DNA from: Azophilus sp963663395
Lineage (GTDB): Bacteria > Pseudomonadota > Gammaproteobacteria > Pseudomonadales > Azotimanducaceae
DNA: 64,000 nt
Direction: 5' to 3'
NCBI GenBank assembly: GCA_963663395.1
Contig: OY760226.1
Location: forward strand, 744,001-808,000
The notes beneath the pieces are model-generated. The model did not search any database. It saw only the letters and a program-made list of their open reading frames with translations, and had not been told where the DNA came from. This document shows, piece after piece, positions 1-8,559 of this stretch. Position 1 is the first letter of the stretch; each line of letters starts with the position of its first letter. The position numbers and the translations under genes are program-made.

Positions 1-1
1 A

Positions 2-220
2 TCGGACGAACAAGCGACCGCGGCTGCCCGATCTATTCCGGCGAGTCGCGAACCGGCCACAAAAGGCGATTTCCGGGAACTCCGATCAGAGATCCGCGAA
101 CTCCGCGCAGAAACGAGAAGCGACATGAAAGAACTCGAACTGCGCATGACGCTCAAGTTCTTTGCCGCCGTTGGCATGGCGGTGGCCGGAATCAAGGCGC
201 TCGACTTTCTGGTCGGCTGA
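2..220 (+). CDS. C-terminal fragment of coiled-coil membrane protein (DUF1640-like)
   Basis: The frame is open from the window edge to a TGA at 218-220, giving about 72 residues of a protein that starts outside the window. It has a charged heptad-like stretch (FRELRSEIRELRAETRSDMK) followed by a single hydrophobic C-terminal segment (FFAAVGMAVAGIKALDFLVG). A coiled coil plus one C-terminal transmembrane helix is typical of small DUF1640/CCDC90-like proteins, often found next to toxin-antitoxin or mobile genes. The family call is inference from architecture only. Confidence 0.55.
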   Translation, partial: SDEQATAAARSIPASREPATKGDFRELRSEIRELRAETRSDMKELELRMTLKFFAAVGMAVAGIKALDFLVG

Positions 221-333
221 AAGGGTCTGAGGCCGCTTCCCGCCAGCCCGGCGAATGTGCGCCCTGATGCCGCTTCGGGGCGTGGTTGAATCCGTCTGGT
301 AATCTCTTGTCGTCGTCCGCCGCCTCCCCGGTT

Positions 334-738
334 ATGCAGAAAATTCCAGACGAAGCATTGAGCTTTCAATTCATCCGCGCGACGGGTCCGGGCGGCCAGC
401 ACGTCAACAAGACATCGAGCGCCGTGCAACTGCGCCTGAATCTCGACCGGGCCGGGCTGCCGGCCGCGGTGCGGCAACGGCTCGTGGGCCTGGCGGGCCG
501 GCGGGCGACAAGGTCCGGCGAGGTGGTGATCACCGCCGAGCGTTTCCGCTCCCAACAGCAGAATCGCCGGGATGCGCTGGCCCGGCTCAATGACCTGGTG
601 GCGCGGGCATGGCGCCGGCCCAGGCAGCGGCTGCCGACGCAGCCGACCAGGGCGGCAAAGGCCCGGCGGCTTGCGGGCAAGAAGCTGCACGGAAAGAAAA
701 AGCTGCTGCGCAGATCGCCGGCGACCTTCTCCGATTAG
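334..738 (+). CDS. arfB: Alternative ribosome-rescue factor / peptidyl-tRNA hydrolase ArfB (YaeJ)
   Basis: The 134-residue protein carries the class I release-factor-like GGQ motif (residues 20-22, in TGPGGQHVNK), which hydrolyses peptidyl-tRNA on stalled ribosomes. Its C-terminal tail is strongly basic (GKKLHGKKKLLRR), the part that in ArfB inserts into the empty mRNA channel of non-stop ribosomes. Length matches the family (about 140 aa), and there is no codon-recognition domain, which distinguishes it from PrfA/PrfB. ATG at 334 is preferred because homologues begin just before the GGQ domain; an in-frame TTG at 286 would add 16 low-complexity residues. Confidence 0.9.
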   Translation: MQKIPDEALSFQFIRATGPGGQHVNKTSSAVQLRLNLDRAGLPAAVRQRLVGLAGRRATRSGEVVITAERFRSQQQNRRDALARLNDLVARAWRRPRQRLPTQPTRAAKARRLAGKKLHGKKKLLRRSPATFSD

Positions 739-833
739 CGTTCCGAAGAAGCCCGGCGGCGCTTTACAGGCTGCTGCGGATAACCTCGAGATTACAGTGC
801 GGTTCAGTCGGCGCTGCCGACGGTTGCTAGACT

Positions 834-930
834 CCTTGAGTGGCGCTTGTGTGTACAGATGAGTTGCATTCTCGAACAACGTATCCAAGTTGCGGAGCAA
901 CTTGAACGCGTCGCCAATTGGCAACGCGCC
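834..930 (+). repeat. Dispersed repeat family B, copy 1
   Basis: About 97 bp matching 6580-6676 on the same strand. Over the last 72 bp (859-930 versus 6605-6676) there are no indels and about 11 mismatches counted by eye. Both copies can be read from an ATG (859 and 6605) as related peptides: MSCILEQRIQVAEQLERVA here and MSRIFEQRLQVAEQLDRVA at copy 2. This copy lies against the 3' end of the convergent nitronate monooxygenase gene. The rest of 739-929 shows no other gene. Confidence 0.7.
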
Positions 931-2072
931 TATTCATCTGCCTCCATGATTCCGTTCAGGCGCTCGCTTGCCTCTGCAAAATCTTCCATGAACTCGTAAA
1001 CCACCTGCCGGGCGGACTGCACGTGGTTCATCAGGCCCACGGCCTGGCCCACGAAATAGGTGGTGAGTTGCCTGGCCCCGGAATGGCCGGAGTCGGCGAG
1101 CTTGGCGATCTTGGAGAGGGCCGGTTCGCTGACCAGGCCCTGCAGCGGCATGGGCAGGGGTTCGGGGGCTTCGTCGGCATGCCAGGCATCGGTCCATGCC
1201 GAGCGGAGCTGCCGGGTGTACTTGCCGGTGCGGCTTCTCGAGCGAACGGTCTGTCGGGAATTGGCCGAGAGGAACTTTTCCTTCACCGCGGGCGCGGTTT
1301 CCGCCTCCGCGGTGGTCAGCCAGACGGAACCGGTCCACACGCCGTGGGCGCCCATGGCCATCAGGCCGGCCATCTGGCGCCCCGTGGCGATGCCGCCTGC
1401 GGCGAGAACGGGGACTTCGCCGTAGGGTTGCAGCGCTTCCAGCACTTCGGGCACCAGTACCAGGGTGGACACCTCGCCGCAGTGGCCGCCGGCCTCGGTG
1501 CCGGCCACGACCAGGATGTCGACGCCGGCCTCGGCGTGCTTGACGGCATGTTCCCGGGCGCCCGTGAGTGCAGCGACCGGCACCCCTTCCCGCTTGCCCT
1601 GCTCCAGCATGAATGGGGGCGGAACCCCGAGTGCGTTGGCGATGAGCCTGATGGGATGGGTGAAGGCGCAGTCGAGCAGGTCGCCGGCGCCCTGTTCCCG
1701 CATGCTCTCGCCCATCCGGTCGTAAGGCAGCGCGGAATAGACATCGTCGGTGTCGATGTCGAAGCGGGCCAGCAGGTTGCGCACGTATTCCTTGTGCTCC
1801 GGCGGAATGCGCGCTTCGATCTCCGCGGCCGAGAGCGCCTCCTCCTTGCTGTCCATGCTGGTCGGGACGATCAGGTCGAGGCCGTAGGGCCTGCCCTTGA
1901 CCTGCTCGTCGATCCACGACAACTCGATATCCAGCGTCTGTGGCGTATGGCTCACCCCGCCGAGCACGCCGAAGCCGCCGGCGTTGGTGACCGCCGCGAC
2001 CACATCGCGGCAATGGCTGAAAGCGAACAGCGGGAATTCGCAACCCACCATGTCGCAGACGATTGATTTCAT
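930..2072 (-). CDS. Nitronate monooxygenase (2-nitropropane dioxygenase family)
   Basis: A 380-residue FMN-dependent TIM-barrel protein that oxidises alkyl nitronates, or acts on a related substrate, in the cytoplasm. Family marks visible are the N-terminal GGFGVLGG loop (about residues 32-39), the phosphate-binding GTEAGGHCGE segment and the later VLAAGGIATGRQ segment. The start is the ATG at 2072, preceded by GAGGGA; further upstream codons are not homologous in character. It is transcribed away from the SDR gene. Members of this family are often annotated generically, so the substrate is unknown. Confidence 0.85.
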   Translation of the reverse strand: MKSIVCDMVGCEFPLFAFSHCRDVVAAVTNAGGFGVLGGVSHTPQTLDIELSWIDEQVKGRPYGLDLIVPTSMDSKEEALSAAEIEARIPPEHKEYVRNLLARFDIDTDDVYSALPYDRMGESMREQGAGDLLDCAFTHPIRLIANALGVPPPFMLEQGKREGVPVAALTGAREHAVKHAEAGVDILVVAGTEAGGHCGEVSTLVLVPEVLEALQPYGEVPVLAAGGIATGRQMAGLMAMGAHGVWTGSVWLTTAEAETAPAVKEKFLSANSRQTVRSRSRTGKYTRQLRSAWTDAWHADEAPEPLPMPLQGLVSEPALSKIAKLADSGHSGARQLTTYFVGQAVGLMNHVQSARQVVYEFMEDFAEASERLNGIMEADE

Positions 2073-2215
2073 ATCGCTTCCCTCAAGTTTCTCGGCAAAC
2101 TGTAGCACGCGCACCAGAGTCCTGAGTCGACCGGTCTGGCGATCGGCGGAACTCTGGAATGCAGGAAAATTATCGGACGGGACACTAGCCGCACCAATTC
2201 GTGAATAAGCTACTG

Positions 2216-2998
2216 CTAGCGCAACATGAACATGCCGCCGCATACCGTCACGGCCTGGCCGGTGATGTGGCCGCTGGCGCCCGAGGCGAGGAAGACGGCA
2301 ACCCCTTTCAGGTCTTCGGGTTCGCCGATGCGGCGCAAAGGCGTGCCGGCGATCACGCCGCGCGCGGCCTCATCGGTTTCCCACAGCACCCGGGCGAAGT
2401 CGGTCTTGATGGTGCCGGGGCAGATGGCATTGACCCGGATGCCCTTGGGGCCCAGTTCGAGAGCCAGGTTACGCACCAGGCCGAGTTCGGCGACCTTGGA
2501 GATGTTGTAGGTGCCCAGAACGTCGGACGGGTGGAAGGCGCCGGTGCTCGACGTGATGACTATGGAACCCGCGCCTTTCTCCACCATGTCAGGCGCGACC
2601 ATCTGGCAGAGCCAGTGGTTCGAACGCACATTGGAGCCCATGATCTTGTCGAAGGCCCAGTCGGGGATTTCCGACATGGGGCCGTAGAAGGGATTGATGC
2701 CCGCGTTGCAGACCAGCACGTCCACCGGCCCCAGCTTCTCATGGGTGACGTTCACCAGGTTTTCGAGCTGATCCTTGTGGCCGATGTTGCAGGCGACGGC
2801 AATTGCAGTGCCGTCACCGCAGCGCTCGTTGATTGCCTCGGCCGCGATTTCGCATTGGTCGAGCTTGCGGCTGGAGATCACCACCCGGGCGCCGTGTTCC
2901 GCCAACGCCTCTGCCATGGCCAGGCCCATGCCCTTCGATGCGCCGGTCAACAGGGCCACCTTGCCCGTCAGGTCGAAAAGATTCGTCTCGATTGCCAC
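2216..2998 (-). CDS. SDR-family oxidoreductase (3-oxoacyl-ACP reductase-like)
   Basis: A 260-residue classical short-chain dehydrogenase/reductase. The Rossmann fold opens with TGASKGMG near residue 17. The NAG motif (VCNAGIN) and the catalytic Ser...YNISK set are present, followed by the PG motif (ICPGTIKTDF). It ends in a typical glycine-rich C-terminus (TGQAVTVCGGMFM). Start is GTG at 2998 with AGGAG about 9 nt upstream; that ribosome-binding site overlaps the stop of the small membrane-protein gene (3010), so the two are probably one operon. The physiological alcohol/ketone substrate is not evident; the neighbourhood suggests lipid or alicyclic catabolism. Confidence 0.88.
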   Translation of the reverse strand: MAIETNLFDLTGKVALLTGASKGMGLAMAEALAEHGARVVISSRKLDQCEIAAEAINERCGDGTAIAVACNIGHKDQLENLVNVTHEKLGPVDVLVCNAGINPFYGPMSEIPDWAFDKIMGSNVRSNHWLCQMVAPDMVEKGAGSIVITSSTGAFHPSDVLGTYNISKVAELGLVRNLALELGPKGIRVNAICPGTIKTDFARVLWETDEAARGVIAGTPLRRIGEPEDLKGVAVFLASGASGHITGQAVTVCGGMFMLR

Positions 2999-3009
2999 CG
3001 ATAGTACTC

Positions 3010-3363
3010 CTAGACAGTGTTTGATACGGCCTGGATCGCCATGCCGAATATCCATCCGCTCATGGCGAGGGTTGCCAGCAGCGCCCCCAGGCGGGCCGGC
3101 GCCAGGCCGGCGAGGGAGAATAGCCCGTGCAGCAACGCGGAGGCTACCCACAGCGGCGCCGCCAGCGACCAGTCGCCGGCCGGGTCCACACCGCCCGCCA
3201 GCGCGGCCATGTTGGCGACGGCAAAAACCACCAGCGACTCCCAGTCGTTCAGCGGCGAACTCCAGCCCCTGGCGTTGCCGTTCGCGCCGCGCGCGGCGTC
3301 GATGCCGCTCCAGATACAGGCCATGCCCGCCCCCGCGGCCAGGCAGATGACTTGAATGATCAA
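3010..3363 (-). CDS. Small integral membrane protein, unknown function
   Basis: A 117-residue protein with about three to four hydrophobic segments (starting IIQVICLAAGAGMACIW; later LVVFAVANMAALAGG, LWVASALLHGLFSLAGL and LGALLATLAMSGWIFGM). No catalytic motif is recognised. Its stop lies only 11 nt before the GTG of the SDR gene, so the two are likely cotranscribed. Codon use fits the GC-rich neighbours, and the opposite-strand frames give no better protein. Confidence 0.6.
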   Translation of the reverse strand: MIIQVICLAAGAGMACIWSGIDAARGANGNARGWSSPLNDWESLVVFAVANMAALAGGVDPAGDWSLAAPLWVASALLHGLFSLAGLAPARLGALLATLAMSGWIFGMAIQAVSNTV

Positions 3364-3685
3364 GAAGCGTCCGCCGCCACGAAATCGAAATCACCCTGCA
3401 GATCCATCATGCCGTCATCCCGTTCCAGTGGCGCACCCCAGGGCGCAAACCGCGGCATTATACGCTTGGGGGTTTTCACCCCGACACGCCGCGGCGCGCT
3501 GGACCGGCGGGGAACCACGCCGAATCTCGGAAAAGAGTGCGCATGCGTTGGTCCCTCCGAAGCGAAAGCAACGAATGGAGAATTGTTCCACGCGAGCGCC
3601 CGTTCCGAGTTCATGCGCCTTCGCATTGCCGGTGCTTCAACATACAATTCGAGGGTTCCCGGTCAATGAATTGTGGAGGATAACC
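3364..3685. other. Intergenic region between divergent genes
   Basis: A 322-bp gap between the minus-strand membrane-protein gene and the plus-strand VOC gene. It must hold both promoters. It contains a ribosome-binding site (GGAGG at about 3675) for the downstream gene. I see no small gene, RNA or clear repeat in it. Confidence 0.5.
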
Positions 3686-4405
3686 ATGGCCAGCAGCCCG
3701 ACCCTGCATCCCGACAGCGTCCATCATCTCGCCTTGCTCACCACGGACATAAAGACCCAGCTTCAGTTCTTCAACGACGTGCTCGGCATGCCGCTGAAGG
3801 CGCTCTACTGGATGCACGGGGTGGAGGGATACTTTCACGGATTCCTGGAACTGGCCCCGGATTCCTACGTGGCCTTCGTCGCCGGCCCGGGCGTTTCCGG
3901 GGACATCAAGTACGGCGTCACCCACTCCGGCAGCCCGATGACCCCGGGCACCGGCGGAACGATGCAGCATGTCGCCTTTCACGTCGACAGCTTCGAAGAC
4001 CTGCTCGCCATGCAGAACCGCATCCGCTCCCGGGGCATTCACGTCATGGGCCCGCTCGACCACGGTTTCTGCAAGTCGATCTACTTTGCGGGGCCCGAAT
4101 CCCTGAGCCTCGAGGTTTCCTGCGGCACCAACATCGACGCCAACGCCTGGATTGACCCGGAAGTGGTGGAACTGTGCGGCATCAGCGACGAGGAACTGGA
4201 GGTTTTGAAATCTCCGAAGCCCTATCACCCGCCGGCCGAACCGGTTCCGCAGCCGCCCATGGACACGACCGCGCCGCGCATGCACCTGCCGCCGGAACAG
4301 TACGAACTGCTGCTCGGCTCGAGCGACGAGAAGGTTTCGGAGATGTTGAGCGAGACGACGCCGCCGGTAGTTGTGGAGAGGCCGGCTGCCGCGGTGAACG
4401 AGTGA
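3686..4405 (+). CDS. VOC-superfamily (glyoxalase/dioxygenase) protein
   Basis: A 239-residue protein whose first 150 residues form a vicinal-oxygen-chelate fold: the N-terminal half starts VHHLALLTTDIKTQLQFFND and the second half has MQHVAFHVDSFEDL. Candidate metal ligands are the histidine of HHLAL, the histidine of MQHVAF and the glutamate of LSLEVSCG. A Pro-rich C-terminal extension follows (PPAEPVPQPPMDTT). GGAGGATAACC precedes the ATG. The stop overlaps the ATG of the next gene (TGATG), so translation of the deacetylase is probably coupled. The substrate is unknown; extradiol dioxygenases, glyoxalases and resistance proteins share this fold. Confidence 0.8.
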   Translation: MASSPTLHPDSVHHLALLTTDIKTQLQFFNDVLGMPLKALYWMHGVEGYFHGFLELAPDSYVAFVAGPGVSGDIKYGVTHSGSPMTPGTGGTMQHVAFHVDSFEDLLAMQNRIRSRGIHVMGPLDHGFCKSIYFAGPESLSLEVSCGTNIDANAWIDPEVVELCGISDEELEVLKSPKPYHPPAEPVPQPPMDTTAPRMHLPPEQYELLLGSSDEKVSEMLSETTPPVVVERPAAAVNE

Positions 4406-5079
4406 TGCGCAAGCTCACGCTGTCTTTCGACAACGGCCCCGATCCGGAATGCACGCCGCAGGTGCTCGATGCGCTCGCCGAGCGGCGTATCAAGGCGACG
4501 TTCTTCGTCTGCGCACAGGGCAATGAAGATCGCTCGGCCATGCCGGCGGCGGCGCCGGAGGGCGTCGAAATCCTCCAGCGGGCACGCGACGAGGGGCACT
4601 GGATCGGCAATCACACCCTGACCCATACGCTGGAGTTGGGCACCACGCGGGAGCAGGGGGACTTCGAAAGGGAAATCGGCCGGGCACAGAGCCTGCTGGG
4701 CGACTTCGTCGAGCCCCGGCGCCTGTTCCGGCCCTACATGGGTGGCGGCATCTGGGGGCCCCGATGTTTCAGTCCGGAAGCGGTCGACTATCTCTGCGAA
4801 CAGCGATATACGGCGGTACTCTTCAATTGCCTGCCCCGTGACTGGGAGATTCCGGAAACCTGGCCGGAAGTGACGTTCAGGCAGGGAGAAGACGTGGATT
4901 GGGCGCTTATGGTCCTGCATGACCTGAACGTGACCGGGGCCATGCGGCAGGTGCCGCGTTTCCTCGATGAGTGTTTGTCCCGGGGCATCGAGTTTACGCA
5001 GGATTTCCCTCCGGAATGCACGCCAATTCTCGATGGCAGGCTGGTGGGTTCGCTCGACGGATTGATCTGCGAATCGTAA
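4405..5079 (+). CDS. Polysaccharide deacetylase family protein (NodB/CE4 fold)
   Basis: A 224-residue protein with NodB motif 1 as SFDNGPDPE (residues 7-15) and motif 2 as GNHTLTHT, the His-x3-His metal pair. Motif 1 normally reads (T/S)FDDG; here the second aspartate, a metal ligand in CE4 enzymes, is asparagine, so the metal site may be altered. There is no signal peptide, so the protein is predicted cytoplasmic, unlike peptidoglycan deacetylases. Its start overlaps the VOC gene stop by one base. Together the pair may act on a small N-acyl or ring compound; that is inference. Confidence 0.8.
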   Translation: MRKLTLSFDNGPDPECTPQVLDALAERRIKATFFVCAQGNEDRSAMPAAAPEGVEILQRARDEGHWIGNHTLTHTLELGTTREQGDFEREIGRAQSLLGDFVEPRRLFRPYMGGGIWGPRCFSPEAVDYLCEQRYTAVLFNCLPRDWEIPETWPEVTFRQGEDVDWALMVLHDLNVTGAMRQVPRFLDECLSRGIEFTQDFPPECTPILDGRLVGSLDGLICES

Positions 5080-5110
5080 GCGTCCGTATCGGCTGAACAC
5101 TTCGCCGGGG

Positions 5111-6568
5111 TCATGTGGCGCCGGCTGCGTTTCGTCCCGCCGTTCGACCGAACACGGCGCCGGAAGTCAGCCCCGTACCGCCGGGATAGTTGAAATAGAA
5201 CAGGCCGCCGACCAGTTCGCCGGCGGCGTAGAGCCCGGGTATCTGCAGACCGTCTTCCCCGATGACCCGGGCGCTAGCGTCGACGTGCAGGCCACCGAAC
5301 GTAAAGGTGATTCCGCAGGTGACTCCGTACGCTTCGAACGGGGGGGTGTCGAGGCGATTGGCCCAGTTGGATTTGGGTGGGTCGATGGCTCGCGCGGCGC
5401 GGCCGTCCTTGATAGCCGGGTTGAACGGCGCCTCGGAATCGGTGGCGTTGTTGAATTCCTGCAGCGTTGTCAGCGCCCGTCGGGCGTCGACGCCGTCGAG
5501 CTTGCGCGTCAGTGCCTCCAGGCTGGATGCGGAAACCCTGGTCATGCGCCGGATTCGGTATTCGTCGCGCAGTAGCGGGGCGACCTTTGCATCGAAGACC
5601 TGCCAGGCAAACTGGCCGGGCTGACGCAGAATCTCGGCGCCGTACTTCGCGTAGGTGTAGTTGCGGAAGTCCGCGCCTTCATCCACGAAACGCCGCCCTT
5701 CGGCGTTCAGCATGACACCCAGGGGATAGGAGTGTTTCTGGAAGTTGTCTCCCACCTCGAGGTCGCCGAAGTCGGGCGCATGCATGTCCCAGGCGACAGC
5801 GTGGCAGCCCGACCAGTTGCCGCGGCTGGCCGCGCCCGCTTCAAGCGCCATGCGGATGCCGTCGCCGGTGTTGAAGCGGGTTCCCCGCACCTTGGCGAGT
5901 TCCCATCCCGGGCCCAGGTACCGGGCGCGCCAGGCGGCATTGGACTCGAAGCCGCCGCAGGCGAGAACAACGGCATCCGCGGCGATTTCCTCATCGGCAA
6001 GTCGTACGCCGACTACCCGTCCCGCCTTGACGGCCAGGGCCCGGGCGCGGGCGCCGTAGCGAATGTCGACGCCCAGGCGCCCGGCGATGCCCGACAGGCT
6101 GTCCACCAGCCCCGGCCCCCCGCCCCAGGCCTCTATGGTGAGCCCGCCCCAGAAACGGACGCGCCCATCGGTGTCGAAAGACTGCCGGCCGTACATCGGC
6201 AGGAACCGGACGCCGTGGCCGGCCATCCAGTGCAGGGTGTCGAAACTCTCGTCGATCAGCTTGCCGGCCAGTTCCGGATCTGTGCGGTAACCGGTGATAC
6301 GCCCCATGTCGTCGTAGAAAGACTCTCGCGGATAGGCGCCGAAGTCGGTGCGCGCAAGCTCCTGCGGAGTGAGTTCCGGTACCAGGGCGCGGATTTCCCC
6401 GCTTCCCTCGTAGGCGAACCGCATGCCGCCGGCCGTGAATCGGGAATTGCCGCCGCGCAACTCGAATGGTGCGCGCTCGAGCAAGAGCACCTCCGCGCCC
6501 CGTTCCCGGGCGCCGATCGCGGCACAGAGCGCCGCGTTGCCGCTGCCAACGACAATGATTCGAGTCAT
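5111..6568 (-). CDS. FAD-dependent oxidoreductase, tricarballylate dehydrogenase/fumarate reductase flavoprotein type
   Basis: A 485-residue flavoprotein. The N-terminal dinucleotide-binding motif is VVGSGNAALCAA (residues 6-17), with the ADP-ribose acidic end LLLER. It is followed by the RGGNSRFTAGG segment characteristic of TcuA-like tricarballylate dehydrogenases and fumarate-reductase-like enzymes. The C-terminal FAD motif is IPGLYAAGELVGG, ending with a Gly-rich YPGGTGLTSG helix start. The ATG at 6568 is chosen because the fold begins immediately after it. No TcuB electron-transfer partner is adjacent, so the electron acceptor and exact substrate are open. Confidence 0.82.
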   Translation of the reverse strand: MTRIIVVGSGNAALCAAIGARERGAEVLLLERAPFELRGGNSRFTAGGMRFAYEGSGEIRALVPELTPQELARTDFGAYPRESFYDDMGRITGYRTDPELAGKLIDESFDTLHWMAGHGVRFLPMYGRQSFDTDGRVRFWGGLTIEAWGGGPGLVDSLSGIAGRLGVDIRYGARARALAVKAGRVVGVRLADEEIAADAVVLACGGFESNAAWRARYLGPGWELAKVRGTRFNTGDGIRMALEAGAASRGNWSGCHAVAWDMHAPDFGDLEVGDNFQKHSYPLGVMLNAEGRRFVDEGADFRNYTYAKYGAEILRQPGQFAWQVFDAKVAPLLRDEYRIRRMTRVSASSLEALTRKLDGVDARRALTTLQEFNNATDSEAPFNPAIKDGRAARAIDPPKSNWANRLDTPPFEAYGVTCGITFTFGGLHVDASARVIGEDGLQIPGLYAAGELVGGLFYFNYPGGTGLTSGAVFGRTAGRNAAGAT

Positions 6569-6579
6569 GACACTGGAAA

Positions 6580-6676
6580 CCTTGAACGGCCTCTGTGTGG
6601 ACAGATGAGTCGCATTTTCGAACAACGTCTCCAAGTTGCAGAGCAACTAGATCGCGTCGCCGCCAGGCGACGCGCC
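6580..6676 (+). repeat. Dispersed repeat family B, copy 2
   Basis: Plus-strand copy of the element at 834-930, in the divergent region between the flavoprotein gene and the next gene. It can be read from ATG 6605 as MSRIFEQRLQVAEQLDRVA followed by ARRRAQG. Most differences from copy 1 give conservative residues. Either this is a decayed gene start that was copied, or a mobile non-coding element. Confidence 0.7.
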
Positions 6677-6756
6677 CAGGGCCCTCTTTTCTGCTGCGAG
6701 CGTCAGTCTGATTGGATTATGATGGCTCGAAGCCGGGAATGCTGCGAGGAAGCACC

Positions 6757-7164
6757 ATGAAAGCCGTAAAGATCATCGGGATTCTGCTGGGTGTCTGGGT
6801 TGCGATTGTCGTGATATTCGAATCACTGCTCGGATACATGCAACCCACCTCTCCGGATTCGGTGACCATTACCACCTTCGATGCTGAAGGCAATTCATTC
6901 GACCGGGTGCTGTCCGGACTCGAAAGCGGCGGGCAGTTCTACGTGGCGGTGAATCACTGGCCGCGCGCCTGGTATCGAAGGCTGCTGGAGAACCCGGAAG
7001 TGCGCATCATGCGCAACGATCAAACCCGGGACTATCTGGCTGTCCGGGTTTCGGGGGAGGAAGCAGCGCGGGTCGAGCGGGAATATCCGCGCGGGCCCGT
7101 GGTCGGCTTCCTCATGGGCTTTGCGCCCCGTTGCTTCATCAGGCTCGATCCAGCCGACGTCTGA
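6757..7164 (+). CDS. Membrane-anchored nitroreductase/quinone-reductase-like protein (F420_deaz/DUF385 fold)
   Basis: A 135-residue protein with one N-terminal transmembrane helix (IIGILLGVWVAIVVIFESLL). The compact split-barrel domain after it has the FYVAVNHWPRAWYRRLLENP stretch typical of deazaflavin-dependent nitroreductase-type proteins, where a tryptophan/proline motif precedes NPEV. The ATG at 6757 is preferred over an earlier in-frame ATG because GAGGA lies just upstream. No F420 biosynthesis is visible in the window, so flavin or quinone use is equally possible. Confidence 0.6.
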   Translation: MKAVKIIGILLGVWVAIVVIFESLLGYMQPTSPDSVTITTFDAEGNSFDRVLSGLESGGQFYVAVNHWPRAWYRRLLENPEVRIMRNDQTRDYLAVRVSGEEAARVEREYPRGPVVGFLMGFAPRCFIRLDPADV

Positions 7165-7197
7165 TCGCCTGTTCCGGCGAACCTTTTTGCGCCCGGG

Positions 7198-8559
7198 TCA
7201 TTCGCCGGCGGCGGATTGCCGGAGCGATTCCAGTTGCTGCTGCACCTCCCGGTGCCGCTCCCTGGTAAGGGGGTAGTTCCAGGCCACCAGGGCACAGATG
7301 GCCATGCCCACCGCAGGGCCGAAGGCGTAGAGCATGCGCAGCCCGAGAATGGAGTCGGGCGTGTTCTGCACGCCTTCGGATGCCTCGTAGCCGACCAACG
7401 CCAGCAGCGCAAAGGCGAGCGCCGGGCCGACGGAACTGCCCACCTTGACGATGAACGACCAGACGGCAAAGTACCAGGCGGCCCGGTCTTCACCGCTCTC
7501 CAGCGTGTCGAGGTCGGCGATATCCGCCAGCATCGACGTCGGCACCACCGAGAACGCGGCGCCCAGGAACCCGGTGCAGGCCGTGATGGGCAGCATCCTG
7601 TAGAAGTCGCCTGGGCCAAGCAGCATGTACAGGCAGTGAAAGCCCGCGAATCCGAATAGAGCCGCACACCAGGCCCGGTGCTTGTTGACCCGCCGCGCGA
7701 TCCGCAGCCAGAAGGGTACGCCCGCCAGGTTGAATATGAAGAAGACCAGCAGCATCAGCAGGACGTGTTCTTCCTGGTGCAGGGCATCGAGGATGAACAG
7801 GGCGACGGTAACCGTGGAAATACCGGAACCCAACTGATTGATTAGGAGCGCGAGCAGCAGGCGCTTGAACGGTCCGTTCTGCGCCATGACCTTGAGTCCC
7901 GGGCGCAGGGGAAGCCGCGGGGGCAGGTAGTCGGTTCGTTCGGGAACGCCGACGATGGTGGCTCCCACGGTGAGCGGCAACAGGGCGAGCGTCATGATGC
8001 CGATGATGAGCAGGTTGTCGGCGATGGTGGCCAATCCCAACAGAAAGCCCGCCGCTACCGGCACCAGCTTGCTCAGGACGTTGGCGGAGAGCCCGATGCC
8101 GGAGCGCCAGGCGGTTATGCGTGTGCGCTCGTCGTAGTCGGGCGAGATCTCCGCGCCCAGCGCGTAGTAGGGAATGTACAGGAGCGTCCAGCCCAGCCAC
8201 ATGACGATGAGCCAGGTGACCAGGTAGAACGCATCCACCGGCCCCGGGGGAAAGAACAGCTTGTAGATCGCCAGCATGAATACGGGAACGGAGACGGCCA
8301 TCCACACCCGGCGCCGCCCGAACCGGGACTTCGTGCGGTCCGAGAGCCAGCCGATCAGCGGGTCGGTGATGGCATCGAAGAGCCGCGAGGCCAGCAGCAC
8401 GGCGCTGGCCGCGGCCATGGTTACGCCAAGGTCGGCGGTGTAGTAGGCCGGAATCAGGGATAGTACGGGGATCGCCACCACCTGGATCGGCATGTCGGCA
8501 AGCCCGTAGCAGAAGAGCGTACGGCGCGGAATGGACTGGCTGTCAGATTGCTGTGCCAC
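7198..8559 (-). CDS. MFS transporter, GPH (MelB-type) cation symporter family
   Basis: A 453-residue protein with about 12 hydrophobic segments. The signature LFDAITDPLIGWLSDRTKSR after helix 2 is the glycoside-pentoside-hexuronide family loop. Start is GTG at 8559. The first 17 bp overlap the end of the aspartoacylase-like gene, so the two are translationally coupled. It probably moves the substrate or product of the upstream ligase/deacylase pair across the inner membrane; substrate unknown. Confidence 0.85.
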   Translation of the reverse strand: MAQQSDSQSIPRRTLFCYGLADMPIQVVAIPVLSLIPAYYTADLGVTMAAASAVLLASRLFDAITDPLIGWLSDRTKSRFGRRRVWMAVSVPVFMLAIYKLFFPPGPVDAFYLVTWLIVMWLGWTLLYIPYYALGAEISPDYDERTRITAWRSGIGLSANVLSKLVPVAAGFLLGLATIADNLLIIGIMTLALLPLTVGATIVGVPERTDYLPPRLPLRPGLKVMAQNGPFKRLLLALLINQLGSGISTVTVALFILDALHQEEHVLLMLLVFFIFNLAGVPFWLRIARRVNKHRAWCAALFGFAGFHCLYMLLGPGDFYRMLPITACTGFLGAAFSVVPTSMLADIADLDTLESGEDRAAWYFAVWSFIVKVGSSVGPALAFALLALVGYEASEGVQNTPDSILGLRMLYAFGPAVGMAICALVAWNYPLTRERHREVQQQLESLRQSAAGE

